Source: Beta vulgaris subsp. vulgaris (taxonomy: Eukaryota > Streptophyta > Magnoliopsida > Caryophyllales > Amaranthaceae). Taken from it: DNA of 64,000 bases. The notes beneath the pieces were generated by a model, which worked only from the letters and a program-made list of their open reading frames with translations, did not search any database and was not told the DNA's origin. The stretch spans positions 157,001 to 221,000 of the forward strand of contig NC_079202.1 in NCBI RefSeq assembly GCF_026745355.1, read 5' to 3'. The position numbers and the translations under genes were made by a program. Positions 1-11,686 of the stretch are shown here, one piece after another. Position 1 is the first letter of the stretch. The number at the start of each line of letters is the position of its first letter.

Positions 1-228
1 TTTTTTTTTGGTAGGAAGGGCTGCGCTAGTTAGGAAAAAGCGCAGCCCTTCTAGCCCAGAAGGGCTGCGCTTTTTCCTAACTAGCGCAGCCCTTCTAGCT
101 TAAGGGCTGCGCTTTTCTAGCGCAGCCCTACTTAAAAAGTGAAGGGCTGTTACTGAAAGGGCTGCTGTCAAAAAGCGCAGCCCTACATGCCTTTTTTAGC
201 GCAGCCCTTCTTCATTTTTCCACTAGTG
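1..228 (-). mobile_element. End of a CACTA (EnSpm) transposon, cut by the window edge
   Basis: Read on the minus strand from 228 the element begins CACTAGTGGAAAAATGAAG, the CACTA-type terminus. Behind it lie about ten copies of the motif AAGGGCTGCGCT in both orientations, including a near-perfect palindrome at about 16-100. Dense short subterminal repeats next to a CACTA terminus are the usual transposase-binding arrangement of this superfamily. The 3-bp target duplication cannot be checked because the other end is outside the window. No coding sequence is visible in this part. Confidence 0.75.
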
Positions 229-360
229 AAAATATGGCCAACTTTTGTTGGTTAGAGTGGAGTTTGTGGTGGTGGGTGGAATTTTGTTGGTTAGCGTGGA
301 TTTCAGGTGGTGGTGGGTAGTTCTAGGTCAGTGGAGAGGGGGGAGGTGGGTGGGAGGAGG

Positions 361-480
361 CTTCGGGGGAGGGGGGACAGTGGGGGTAAGGGGTAAGGGT
401 GGTTAGGGTATTAGATTAAGGGGTTAGGGTTAGGGTTAAGGTTTGGGTTAGGTTTAGGTTAGTTAATTAGGGTTAGGGGG
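361..480 (+). repeat. G-rich degenerate telomere-like tract
   Basis: A G/T-rich stretch with several GGGTTAG and GGGTTTAG-like units that are irregular in length and spacing. It resembles the plant telomere repeat TTTAGGG only loosely and sits next to other G/T-rich sequence (229-360) that mirrors the C/A-rich sequence at about 700-900. It is more likely part of the neighbouring inverted-repeat complex than a true interstitial telomere. 229-569 holds no gene that I can see. Confidence 0.4.
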
Positions 481-569
481 ATTAAGTGTTATTGACTAAC
501 GAATGTTAACGCCTTCAGTCATTAAGAGTAGTTTGATGTATTTTTTGAGAAGTGGAGGTTATAGGTTGA

Positions 570-1565
570 ATTTGGAAATTATGGAATATTTGTAATGGTA
601 AATCGTTTTTTTTTTCAGTTTCAAAAATAACCCTATACTTACTAATATTATAAAATCGTGACATTAATAATGGTTAAATCGTTAATGCAACCGTTAGTGT
701 TATTGTTTACCTAACCCAAGTTACCCCCAACCACCACGCACCTAGCCCACTGAAATCCCACCCAACCACTGTTATCGCACCCCTCCGCATGAACCCCACT
801 CCACCACCATTGTCCCACCCCTCCACCTGAACCCCACCCCACCTCACCTCACCTCCACTGTCCCACCCCTTGAAACAAAAGACTCATCGAAATTCCAACC
901 TAGCCTTGAAACCACCACCCATCAATCTGAACCCCACTACAACCACAAAAAACACCATTTGAGTACTCAAAACCACCATATCTACAAGATAGATGAAGAG
1001 ATAATTAGAGGCGCAGTGAACCAGGCAGAGGAGGAAGGAAGACTCAAGATAGAGACAGAGGGGGATAGCACCAACATCGACAAGCCACGGTCACAACAAG
1101 AGCAGCACCACCATCGAATTGAAGAGAAGAAATACGCAACAACACATCCGACCCCACGAACATCACCAACAACATCAACGTGAAGGAGGAGAGAACAAAG
1201 TGAGGTGAGGATCTGGGGAGGCATCAACAAGAGAGAAAGAGCAATGAGAAGAAAAGTCACGGGGAGGGAGATATTGACAAGGACATAGAGAGAAAGTCAC
1301 TATAAGGGAGAGAGTGACAGGAGTATAGTGTTTCCGGTGGAAGAGTGGTGGTGGGTGGAGATTTAGTGGGTTAGGTAGTGGTTTGGAGTTAACTTGGGTT
1401 AGGATAGTAAATAGGTTTAACGGTCGAAGTAATAGTTTAATCATCATTAATGTCACGGTTGTATAATATTACTAAGTATAGGGTCAGTTTTGAAACTCAA
1501 AAGAAAAATGATTTACCATTGCAAATGTTCCATAGTACAGGGTTACCAATGAAAATTTCCAAAAA
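570..1565. mobile_element. Long-inverted-repeat (foldback or MULE-like) element
   Basis: The left arm from about 570 to 800 is repeated in reverse complement from about 1565 back to 1335. Shared landmarks are TTTGGAAATT, ATTTGTAATGGTAAATC (ATTTGCAATGGTAAATC on the other arm), CCCTATACTTA followed by TAATATTATA, GTGACATTAAT and CCTAACCCAAGTTA. The arms are about 230 bp, diverged but collinear. Between them is C-rich and then A/G-rich DNA with a 74-codon open frame at 959-1183 that I do not believe is a gene. Part of the left arm (about 660-900) also resembles the reverse complement of 240-530, so an older, third arm may be present. Superfamily is uncertain; long TIRs favour Mutator-like or foldback types. 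Confidence 0.6.
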
Positions 1566-2960
1566 AAATTTGTTAGAGATAGATGATGAAAAAATGCCTA
1601 ATCTATGATGCCAAAGTTTAACATCTTCAAACTGAACAACCAAAGTTGAATTACTTGTAGCTTGAGCTAAGTGCTTGTCATATGATACTTCATTAATAAT
1701 ATATAAATCAGATGCAAGTTTACCAAGAACCATTGAATGACAGAGAGAAGGACCTTGGAGCAAGTACAAATCAAAGGTGAAGGTAACTTCATAATTCAAG
1801 TCCCTTCTCAACTTATGTATTTATAATAAGTTGAATTTAAATCATGGAACATGCAAAACATTGTCGAAGGTGGTGTCATTGTCAAATTGAACTTGTCCTA
1901 TATGTTACACTGTTACTTGTTTTCATTAGCAATAGTAATAGTATTTGGGACTTTTGGGAACTTGTCATAAACAATAAACAAGTTAAGATTGTTAAAGATG
2001 TGGTATGTTGCTCCCCTTCAATAATCCACTTAGAATTGGAGCAAGTATGCAAGCAAATACTTGCAATATGTGTTGGATTAATCTTGCTCACTCTACTTAT
2101 GTGTGCTAATCAGCTTCATCAAATTGCTGATTGCTCCACTGTGTAATATGCTCATCTTCTTTTGTAGCATTATCACCACGAGTAAAAGCTGCAATGCCTT
2201 TCCTTTTGCTTCTATGCTGAGGATATCCATGTATCTTCCAACAATTGTCAATAGTATGTCCTGTTTTTTTACAAGCAATGATCACAATAAGGCCTCTTAG
2301 CTTATTAACATTTTCGACCGCAATCTTCTTCCCTCAATTCTTAAAAAAAACTTAGGCTTGTAATTATTGTTAGAATGTCCAGTATTCTCTATGTTATTGT
2401 CAGTTGCATTAGCATAAATCATTTGAATAGATGTAGGAGTATTAATTACTTGTCTTTGCTTTTCATCTTGTACAAGTAACTTGTATGCTAATGAGATCTT
2501 TGGCAAGGGGTGCATCGATCATCAAAATATTATATCTAACACTAGTATACTTCAAATCCAGCTTCACGAGTAATTGAATAAACCTGTCTTCATCTTGTTG
2601 CTCCATAAAATTCTGAGTTAGATTACATGTGCGACCATCACATGTACAACAAAGGTGTGATTGCACTCAATTCATCCCAAGTAGCTTTAATCTATGTGAA
2701 ATAATCACTCATGTGAAGTTGATCCTTGTGATATCTCGAACAATTGTTGCTGAAGATTATAAAATTGTGGACCAGAAGTTTGCGAAAACCTCTCTTATAA
2801 GTCCTTGCATGTATTAGCAGTAGTGGTGAGATAGATCACAATTCGAGCAATGTTATGTTCTAAAGACCTTAAGATGTATGATATGATAATATCATTATGT
2901 ATTGCCCATGCTTTGTGATTAGAATTACCAATGCTTGGTTTCTTTATGCTGCCATTAATA
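1566..2960 (-). pseudogene. Decayed Ty1/copia polyprotein: gag, zinc knuckle, protease region, pre-integrase
   Basis: Read leftwards from about 2960, broken frames give the order expected of a copia Gag-Pol. First is a Gag segment (about 2660-2460: frame with CTCDGRTCNLTQNF, then a block like IQLLVKLDLKY that matches the usual YxxVRxQIL region). A zinc knuckle follows at about 2280-2230 (CKKTGHTIDNCWKIHGYP, CX2CX4HX4C-like with the first Cys region poor). The protease-region remnant is near 2060-1990, where SKWIIEGEQHT stands for the usual WIIDSGATHH, so the catalytic DSGA is lost. A GAG-pre-integrase block lies at about 1790-1590 (TFDLYLLQ, GKLASDLYIIN, KLWHHRLG). Integrase and reverse transcriptase are absent; the copy stops where the inverted-repeat element begins. 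Several frame changes and stops make it inactive. Confidence 0.7.
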
Positions 2961-4740
2961 AATTAAACTTTGACAGAAACTTTCACCAGGATCTAATTAT
3001 GACCCTGTTCTAATACAATAAAGAAGTTCATAGAGCTTTAATTATAATCATTTTGATGTAAGGAAGAAGAAAGAGACAGAGAATTGTGAGATTTTGTATT
3101 ATGATTGCTTAATGATTCCAAGGCTTACAATGAATATATAAAGTACAAGAATGATTGTCCTAATTAATCAGATTTTGCTTACATCAACTACAAGTTACAA
3201 TCAATCGTAATTAAGTTAGCTCTACAGAATCAACTAACTTGTTGATGTGGCAAAGGTTGTTACAAGTCTGCTAAATTATTTAAGTTGAGCTGGTGTTAAC
3301 TACTATTGTTCTGTTAGCTGAACCTCAATAGCTTCAATAATCTCGTAATTCCTCCGTAATCAAATACTTCTAAGTACAACAAAGGGATATTTATTTTCGA
3401 GGTATAAAAAATTCCTTTCTTGTGCTTAGTTGGTTAGTGCATAATTTAAAATTCATAATTAATATTGCAACTAAATAGTATACTAAATTTCAAATATCAT
3501 TTTTTAACAAACAAAAATGTTCTACTCACCCCATGATATTTGGATTTGTTCCACTGGTTAGGATGACTTTACTATTATTTAATCAGGTTGTAAATACTTT
3601 TACGATCATTATATTTGTGGTCACGAAGCAAATATCTAGAAATAATAACTACAAAATATAGTACTAAACTAATGAAATAACTAATAAACTAATAAAAAAG
3701 TTGACAAATTCTACAAGTTTGTACAGTAATATTTTCATCTTCTTTTTATTCCACATATTCTACCATTGGCTTAAACTTCGTAAAATTTGGACTTGAAAAG
3801 TTCATACTTTATAAAAGCACTTTATATATGAATATCTAAATTATTTTGTTTTAGTTTTGGAGGTTATATTTTTTTTTATTCTTTTTAAAGCTATAGCATT
3901 ATGTTGTTTTAGTTTTGAGTTGTACAATGCACATTATAATAAGCAAAAATCTGACTGTTATAAGGTAAACATATCTGAATTTTGTTTTGACTTCCAAGAC
4001 TTTATTTCTATGGATCATGATGTTATATTGACTTTTGCTACATTTTCTTTGCTGGTGCAATATTTAATCAGTGGGAGTTTCACAAATGTTTTGAATATGA
4101 TGATGTTTTGATTAGTTTCTTTTACTCTCTTCTGTTTTCATTATCCTCCTAGATATTTTTGCATCCATTGGTGTGTTGATCATATGACATGCATATAAGA
4201 GTTCAAGAGTGATCCATGGTATAAGTTAGATGATGGGCTAGCGGAGGAAATAGAAGTAGAATGGGAGATGGTACAATGCCTACTTCTCTAAATGATTTCT
4301 TCTGTTCAAGATTAGTTACAGAATGAAAGAAAGGAATAATGAAGAATGAAGAATGAAGAATGAACATGATGCATGCCACCGTAATTTTATGTACTACTAG
4401 CTCCACATTACTCCAATCTTGATGGAATGATGGGATGCACTTCTAGCTCCACATTACTCAATCTTTTCGTTGATCATGCATTATACTGCTTTTAACATCC
4501 TTATGCAATTATGATTATGGAGTTCCATTTCATTGCTGTTTAATTTCAATTTATCTGAAGATCTTATAATTTAGTGATTTCATTGAATCCTCGAGTGTCA
4601 AATGTTTAGCACCAAATAATGATGGAGCAGCCATTTTTTACATGGCGTACATGGATATTTCTAACAATCAATTGTAGGAGATGTATATATATCGAAAGAT
4701 ATGCGGGAAATAAAGCATTTGACTAAAGAGTCCGTTTTTG
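2961..4740. other. No gene seen; possible copia 5' leader/LTR remnant, then plain AT-rich DNA
   Basis: 2961-3400 lies just upstream (minus strand) of the copia gag remnant and could hold its untranslated leader and a decayed LTR, but I could not fix LTR ends or a primer-binding site. From 3400 to 4740 the sequence is AT-rich, with an 84-codon frame at 3857-4111 that has no recognisable domain and low-complexity composition. A short GAATGAA repeat sits at about 4335-4360 and the phrase TCTAGCTCCACATTACTC occurs in two variant copies near 4398 and 4442. Confidence 0.4.
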
Positions 4741-6016
4741 GAGAGACGGACTCTAACGTGAGACCGCTGATGTCATGGTGAGACCACGCGTGCATCAAAT
4801 CAGCAGTAGAATAGTTAAACGCTTGCACCTATTAGTTATGATGCTAGCCTTAAATTGCTTCCGGATGATTTAGTAAGTGCTGAATTATATTAGTTAAACG
4901 TTGAATTATATTAGTTAAGCGCTGAAGTATATTAGTTATATCATAAAATCATATTATAATGCATTTTCTTGGCCATAATTTCAGTATCACGCATAAATAA
5001 TTCTGTCTTTCTCAAAAAACTAACGCACTAATTCTCTCTTTCTTAAATAACTATCACATTTTTGCATTAGTTATGCCAACCTCAAATAACCAATGCAAAA
5101 ACAATGTTTACTAATGCATACAATAAATAAAACTAATGACCATCCATACTATCATTGTTACTCATGAAATAAATAAATAAATTATTCATATGCTATAATT
5201 ATAATCTTTCAGTTATTTTCTAGACTAAAACTATAAGCCATAAAACGGAAACTAAAAAACAAAAAGTCATAACTAATATACGAAACAATAGTAACTAAAT
5301 ACCCAAATATTATAACTATTTATCAGAAAACAATAACTAATAGCTAGAATCACAACTATCAACAATAAAACCAAAGTTATTAACCACAATTAATAACTAA
5401 TAACCTAAATTTCATAACTATATATCCAAATTTCTTAACTATTAAGCAAAAGCTAGAATCAGAAAACCATAACTAAGAGCGAAAAATTTGTAACTAATTA
5501 TTAAAATTTTATAACTAATTGGAAATTTATAACTATAACTTGAAAATGACAAAAATAAGAGGAAGAGGAGAGAGAAAACCTCACAAATGTCGTCGGAATC
5601 AACAATCCAAGGACCGTATGCACCTTGATAAACGCATGTCCAAGCTACGACGTCGATTACCTCCGGATTTTCCTCCGAACCCACGTCGACATGGCGGTCT
5701 ACTTTGAACAGATTATTACCATGGACAAGAGGTTCGAGATCGTCATCCCTAGGAGTTTTTCTCTTGTTTGCTTCCGCCTCTTTGCGGCGACAGTTCAGGC
5801 CAGAAGATCATAGAAGAGAACACTCTCAATGATCTCAACTCCGAGCCCACTCGTCGACACCGACATCACCAGCGTAACTTCGCCGCCAAGCGACAACCCC
5901 TTGAGTCGCGCCTCCATCTCTTTTCCCCACCCAGACGTCGCGTCTCCATCTCTTTCCCCCACCCTGGCGTTAAACTTGGGCGGTCTCAGGTTAGTGTTAA
6001 CATGAGACCGTCTTTT
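4741..6016. mobile_element. Terminal-inverted-repeat element with a GC-richer core
   Basis: The left end (about 4743-4767, AGAGACGGACTC then GTGAGACCG) is matched in reverse complement by the right end (about 6016-5980, AAAGACGGTCTCA then CTGAGACCG). The interior is AT-rich from 4850 to 5540, with many CTAATAACTA-type phrases. From about 5560 to 5970 it is much richer in GC and coding-like, with short open frames on both strands (for example [17 protein letters not shown] on the minus strand from 5684). This looks like a captured fragment of a host gene, as in Pack-MULEs, but I do not recognise the source. Exact termini and target duplication are not settled. Confidence 0.45.
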
Positions 6017-6201
6017 ATAAGACTTTGTGTTAAAAGAAAGGAACCATTAGTATGTTCGAGATATAAACCAAATATAAATAAAAACATTATAATTTTCTAA
6101 GTCATTATGTTAAAAGGAAATCCTAAACTAAGATTTCCTTATTATTTGTCGAATAAATATCATACAAATTATTTTAAAACTACATACTTAGGCTATGTTT
6201 A

Positions 6202-6365
6202 GGGTCTGTTCTCTTCGGCATAAAACAGCTGAACTGAACTGAACTAAACTGAAACCAACTGAAATGAATAGTGATATGTGACAGTAAAAGTATTGTCCAG
6301 AGCTAAACTCAACTGAACTGAACTAAATTGAACTGAACTGAAAATAAGGTGGAGAGAACATACCC
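6202..6365. mobile_element. 164-bp Harbinger/Tourist-like MITE
   Basis: The ends are GGGTCTGTTCTC (6202) and GAGAACATACCC (6365), an 11-of-12 terminal inverted repeat. It is flanked by TTA at 6199-6201 and TTA at 6366-6368, the 3-bp target duplication of the PIF/Harbinger superfamily. Inside are many copies of AACTGAACTG. The same end, with the phrase CAGCTGTTTTATGCC, recurs near 32205 and 33850, so a family is present in this genome. Confidence 0.75.
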
Positions 6366-6368
6366 TTA

Positions 6369-7151
6369 GTTCAAATTATTTAAGCATTGCAGTGCTTATT
6401 TCAAAAACAATCAGATTAGAATATTTAAGATCAGAAAAATTTAATCAATACATAAATTTTAAGATCATATCAGAAAATACTGAGAACAAAAAACAACTAC
6501 AATAAGTTGTGATCAAATCAAATATGTAATAGAAATATATTCCAATTTTTTTAATATTCACTTGCACAATCTCTCTTTATATATCAATAGTAGTAGTTAT
6601 GAGCAATTTCACATGAAAGAAATATATCCTATATTTATGCACTGTGCACACTAAACATAAAATTTGTTAAATTAGAGTAATATATTTGCTGTGTTTAATT
6701 TTTTGGTTGACGGCAAAGCATTCATAAAAAGAAAATTAGTTCGACACTTAATCTTTAATATTTTGCAAAGCATACTTAATACATTCTTATATTGTGCATG
6801 CAGTGCATGCAACTCTTACTTTCTAAATGTAAAGGCAGCACCATACATATAACTATATAAGATATTGTCAAGATAAAGTTCATGTCAAAAAAAAAAAAAA
6901 AATGCCATGTCAAAGCTCGAAACACACAATAAAGCTTCTACATATTTAATTGCCATCATTTGACAAAAGACATTAATCACCAAAAGATCATTGTTGAAGC
7001 AAAGTACAAAAGACAAGAGTATATCAGTATCTCTTTGGCTCCAAAAGTTTCAAAAGTTTAACTAACACTATCATGCGAAAGCGCTCCCCATAAGCTTACT
7101 AACCCATATACTTGTTCTCTAGGCCTTTAGGGTGTAATGACACAAAAGTTT
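6369..7151. other. No gene seen; 3' flank of the nucleoplasmin-like gene
   Basis: AT-rich intergenic DNA with an A-tract at 6887-6901. No coding frame of note. I looked here on the minus strand for an FKBP domain continuing the upstream gene and found none. Confidence 0.5.
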
Positions 7152-10100
7152 CTAACGCTTGTTTGGGCAAGCTAAAGCCAAAATAACAGTCCCATGTGCA
7201 GCTTCCGGCGATCTGCAAGAAGAACGAGCACACGCACACACAAATGTGAATTATTAGCATCCTTTCATACTAACAAAGTAACAATGATTTGTATTTGGTA
7301 GTGTTTGTTCGTAAAAAATAATAATGACTTCATACCTAACTTTCTCTTGAACAAACTCTTTTTCCTTCCGTTTCTTTGGTTTTTTAGCTTTCATGGTATC
7401 GATAGGATGATCTTCCAGAAGGGCACGTCCAGAGCTTTACAGCCAATATGCAAGAGTAAAATAAAAACACAATTAACTAGAAATATATACACATCAACTA
7501 AAAGCATATACATATGCATGTATATAGCAGAAATATCACTAGTATTTGCAACAAAGTAACATGGTAGTATTTGTACAACAAAGAAAATCACAATGACATC
7601 ATACCTAACTTCCTCCTGAACAAACTCCTTTTCCTTCATTTTCTTCGGTTTTTTAGCTTTCACGGTATCAACTGTATGATCTTCCAGGGCCCTAGGAGGG
7701 CGTAAAAGCACAATTAACTAGAAGTGTATGCAGTTATGCACTTATCAACTACAGTATATACATATGAATATGTACTAGAATAAGCTGGAATACCAACTAG
7801 TAGATTGATGTATCAACTAGAGAAACAATTATATCAACTAGAAGTATATCAATAAGAAAGATGATGTATCAATTAGAACAATCACCTATATCAACTAGAT
7901 GTACATATGCTTGAAGATAAAATAAGCTTAGGCGTATTGTGTATTCCTTATTCTTGTTAAACTCATCCAAAGAAACCAATGATTACATGAATATTTATAA
8001 GACAACCGGCCCAAAGATTAAATAATGGTTTTGAGTCAAGATAGGGAGAAACCTTCGGTACTTATACTAAATTTTTTGGGTTACAAAAAGACAACATAAA
8101 TAATTATCAATAAAAATTTGTTATGATCGATAACAAACCAAGTGTCAGTGGATACTTCCATGAGAAATGCAATACCAAAAAATACTGAAGCAATCAAGAG
8201 GTTATAATTAAGGATAATAAAAGGAAGCAATTATAATCGAAATCACATGAAACTAGCAAGATACAATATGAACATAAGGGCAACACACCTATTATAAACA
8301 CCTTCAGCTTGTTTCAGTTTTTTTGATTTCCTTTTCAGCTTCTTAGCTTCCTCAAAATCAGCTTCAATCTCAGCTTCAACGATTTGGAGAGAGCCATGTT
8401 TTTCAGATCTTAGCAGCAAAAGGTAAAAGGATATATCAAAAAATCAATCAACATCATTGTAAAAAAAAAAACTGAAAGATTAAATATAGGATAGCTATTT
8501 TGAGAAATATAAAATAAGACAAAAATAAAAATCAAATATTAGAAACTTATCACTAGAGAATTGAAGGGTATTATGATATTATCATGATCTTCACTTCTTT
8601 CAGAAATTGAACTTAGCAAAAGTCAAGAAAAAGAACACAAGAAGTGCTACAAGCTGGACCTTATTAATGACAAGATGACAAAACGAAGACTAATAGAATT
8701 TCAAAAGATCAATGTGAACTATGTTTCTTATGGAAAATGCATGGATTGTAAAGCAGATGATAGACATGAAGAAAACATCTAAGAGTACCTCTTCTGATCA
8801 TTTTCATCCTCATCATTCTCCTTCCGTTTCTTGTGCCTTTTGTTTTTCTTCGACCAAAGCACGTGATATTCTTGAGAGGTTTGCCTTGTAGATCTGATTA
8901 GTGAGAGCATGGCAACACAACAATAAAATTTAAAATTATTAGTTGTATATCTAGAGTATATTTTCACAAAACTCTAAATTCTACAAAGTTCATATGCCTT
9001 TGATAAGCATAAGTAAAAAGTTAATTATTTGTTACCCAAAGGCCAAATCCTAAGAATTTAATTTTAATTTCTAACATAAGAAGTTATCTACCTTTGAAAA
9101 TTTTCTTATAAGCAAGAAGCATAAAGAAAAAAATAGTACCTTTTTACTCGATTCACATCAATCTCACATTCTTCAATTGGGACAATTGCTTGAGTAGTCG
9201 TCTCATGGCTAGCATCTTGCTCCTCTCTTGCTCCATTCTCATTCTCATTGAGGTAATCTAGCTTCCGTATCGTTGATTTTGCACTACAAGAAAAATAAAT
9301 AATTATGGTGAAGTTAAGAGCCCCATAAAAGGTAACGTAATGGTGAACTTAATGCATTGGACTATTAATTTAGAAAATAGCAATAGCGGAATATGGATTA
9401 AGAAGATAAGTCAACATCACTTGAAGATAACCAAGCATATGAAACATAAAATACTTAATTTCTATTCTCTTCACATGAAAGGAACTTTTTTGAAAACTTA
9501 TATCACAATTTGTTTAAATATTTGGCGCTATGAAGTAAACTAACTGTAGAAAGCAACCTATATCTACATATTTACATATGACGCACTTCTTGCTCAAGAG
9601 TTGGTCTCCATTACATATTTACATACTTGGCTTCATTTGATATAGACTAAAAAAAATGTATACTGATTATTTGTTTTCACCTCAAGATATAAAAAGATAA
9701 CATCTCACCCTTTCACTTTGTCGTTCATGCTTCTACTGAAAGCTTCAATTTGAGCTTGAGTCACTCCTTGCAACAAGATATTGATACTCTTATCTTTGCA
9801 GTTTGTAATGCTATCAGCTATGACGAAAAGTGATTGTGGTCAATAAATGGATGACAAAGATAATTGAGAATTGTGTTTAAAATAATATGAAATTTATATT
9901 ATCAATTTCACAGTTATGGTTCACAATTCAATATTGAGATATGAACTAGCTAACTTGTTCCCCCTTGCTTCTAAGAGTACATTATATAATATAAATATTT
10001 GTTCCTTTTGCTTCTAAAGAATACATTATATAAGACAAATTTCACCTTAACGGAATTGTTACTCAATGCTATCGAATAATGGTACTTTAATTACTGATTA

Positions 10101-11686
10101 CTCAATAATAATTTGGAAGGAGTTCAAGACAGAGTGAGTAATTTACCGGGCAGATTAATCAAAGTAGGAACGTTCATGTTTAGCACAAGCCTAGGAGAAG
10201 ATATGTATGGTTTTGGAACAAGTTTTGTTGTGTTTTCAAATGTCTCGCATTCATGTGAGCAAGAAGGTCGATCTTTACCACCAACATACACTCCTTGATT
10301 GCTACAACATCAATATTTAGATAAAAACAATCAATATCTAACAACATCAAGTTCAAGTATATATAGTATAAAAAGAAGAAAGATGGTAATATACATTACA
10401 TTTGGGTGGGTATGGCATGATCATCATATAGATAACCACTTATATGAATATCTAGGGGACCTTTGACTGAAAAGACAATGTGATTTGGCCCTTCAAACAT
10501 CTGGTTCAAACTGCTCATTTCTCGATATTTTAGCCGAAGCGAGCATAGATATACCTCTGGTTTGTCTGCAATTTTGCAAGAAAGTATACTTCTATTTTTG
10601 ATCAACTCATCACTAGACAACCCCAAAGTGGCCTGCAATTTCAAAGCCAAATCATTTCTTATTCATTATACAACAACTTTTCTTTAGTGTTAATAATTAG
10701 AAAAAGGAAAATGATGAGAGCAATGTAAAAAATGCTAAGATTTAGTTAAATCGAACATTCATTACACCAATTTACATGTGATTGATCTTGTCATGCATTC
10801 CCATATTTTTACCACTTTAGAAGGTATATTAAATGCTTCTACTCCAACACATTGACCTAAGCATACTAATACAAGATTACAAGTTTAACAATGCTTCTAA
10901 GTCCTTAAACCCAAGTAAACCAGTTTTGCGTGTCATTGCATTGATTATTTAAGTTAACATACCACAATATTATCTTGTCCATAATTGTATAAATAATACC
11001 CAAACTATTCATCCCAATTGCAGTTTCTACTCATGTAGTTGATGCAAAAAAAAAAAAAATTAAATAGAGAGAATAAGCTAGAACCAAGTTTACCTAATAT
11101 ATACTGATTCTTTCAAAATCTGAAGCCAATTTTGTGTGTTAATTTTGGTTAAGTAATCTTTTGCGAATTTACTTACCCAGTAATTCGGTGTAGAATTTAA
11201 ACAGAGTCTCAAAAGATAATTAATACCCAGCAAAATAAAAAACAAATTCTTAACTAATTGTAACAAATTTTGTTTTGTACCCATCATTGATTTTGAATAG
11301 TGAATACGGCCATGCAAGCTTCAAGATTAATAAACCAGTTGACAAGTATTGCATCACATAAAAGTTAACAAGTTGCGTCTTTTTTCCAAAAAAAAAAATC
11401 ACAGAAATACTGACCCGATTAATAAGGAGGCGATGGCGAACAATCACCGTTTGGGGATTTTCCGGCGAAACTTTTAGACCTTGATGGAAAAAAGAATACA
11501 ATAAAAACTAGTTACGTAGAAATCATTAGAATATACAGTAAAGAAGTTTATAAGAAGTGATATATTAACATGCAAAATTAAAGAATTAAAAAAAAAAAAG
11601 CAAAAGAAATTGAAGAGGTAAAAGAGAATAGGAACAAAAGACAAACCCCAGAAAGAAGGAGCAACATCTTCACCATTGATGATCAT
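7152..11686 (-). CDS. Nucleoplasmin-like domain protein related to FKBP43/FKBP53 but lacking the FKBP domain
   Basis: Minus-strand exons with GT-AG borders and matching phases: 11686-11647, 11479-11415, 10632-10400, 10304-10147, 9817-9709, 9283-9140, 8893-8789, 8408-8289, 7691-7605, 7435-7336 and 7212-7152. The N terminus reads PSFWGLKVSPENP, then ATLGLSS, ILSCKI, KPEVYLCSL, IVFSVKGP and DIHISGYLYDD. This is the pattern of the nucleoplasmin-like domain that opens plant nuclear FKBPs (FWGVEVKPG, QATLG, VYLCSL, VFSVIGPRSVHLSGY). The rest is lysine-rich and charged (KKNKRHKKRKENDEDEND, KLKRKSKKLKQ, KAKKPKKMKEKE), suggesting a nuclear chromatin or histone-binding role. Skipping exon 10 gives 373 residues ending CPNKR; including it gives 386, because an extra A shifts its frame to a TAG at the exon's last codon. 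No FKBP domain follows. The start at 11686 is the first ATG before the domain. It could be a truncated FKBP paralogue still expressed, or a pseudogene; all splice sites are clean. Confidence 0.72.
7283..7840 (-). repeat. Tandem duplication of about 270 bp carrying one exon of the nucleoplasmin-like gene
   Basis: Two consecutive copies each contain an exon (7435-7336 and 7691-7605) coding for a KAKKPKK / KEKEFVQE segment, plus flanking intron with the shared phrase CACAATTAACTAGAA. The left copy has seven A residues where the right copy has six in the lysine codons, so it is frameshifted. Confidence 0.7.

Noticed and set aside
421..480. Interstitial telomere
   Set aside because: Units are irregular and few, and the tract is part of a larger G/T-rich sequence that mirrors nearby C/A-rich DNA; a head-to-head or head-to-tail TTTAGGG array is not present.
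959..1183. 74-codon frame MSTQNHHIYKIDEE...
   Set aside because: Lies in the loop of an inverted-repeat element, compositionally biased (AC/AG-rich), overlapped by equally long frames on the other strand.
9278..9295. CACTACAAGAAAA, the classic CACTA transposon terminus, at 9282
   Set aside because: On the minus strand it is TTTTTCTTGTAG|TGC, the splice acceptor of an exon of the nucleoplasmin-like gene. Reading frame and phase fit, and no subterminal repeats or second end are present.
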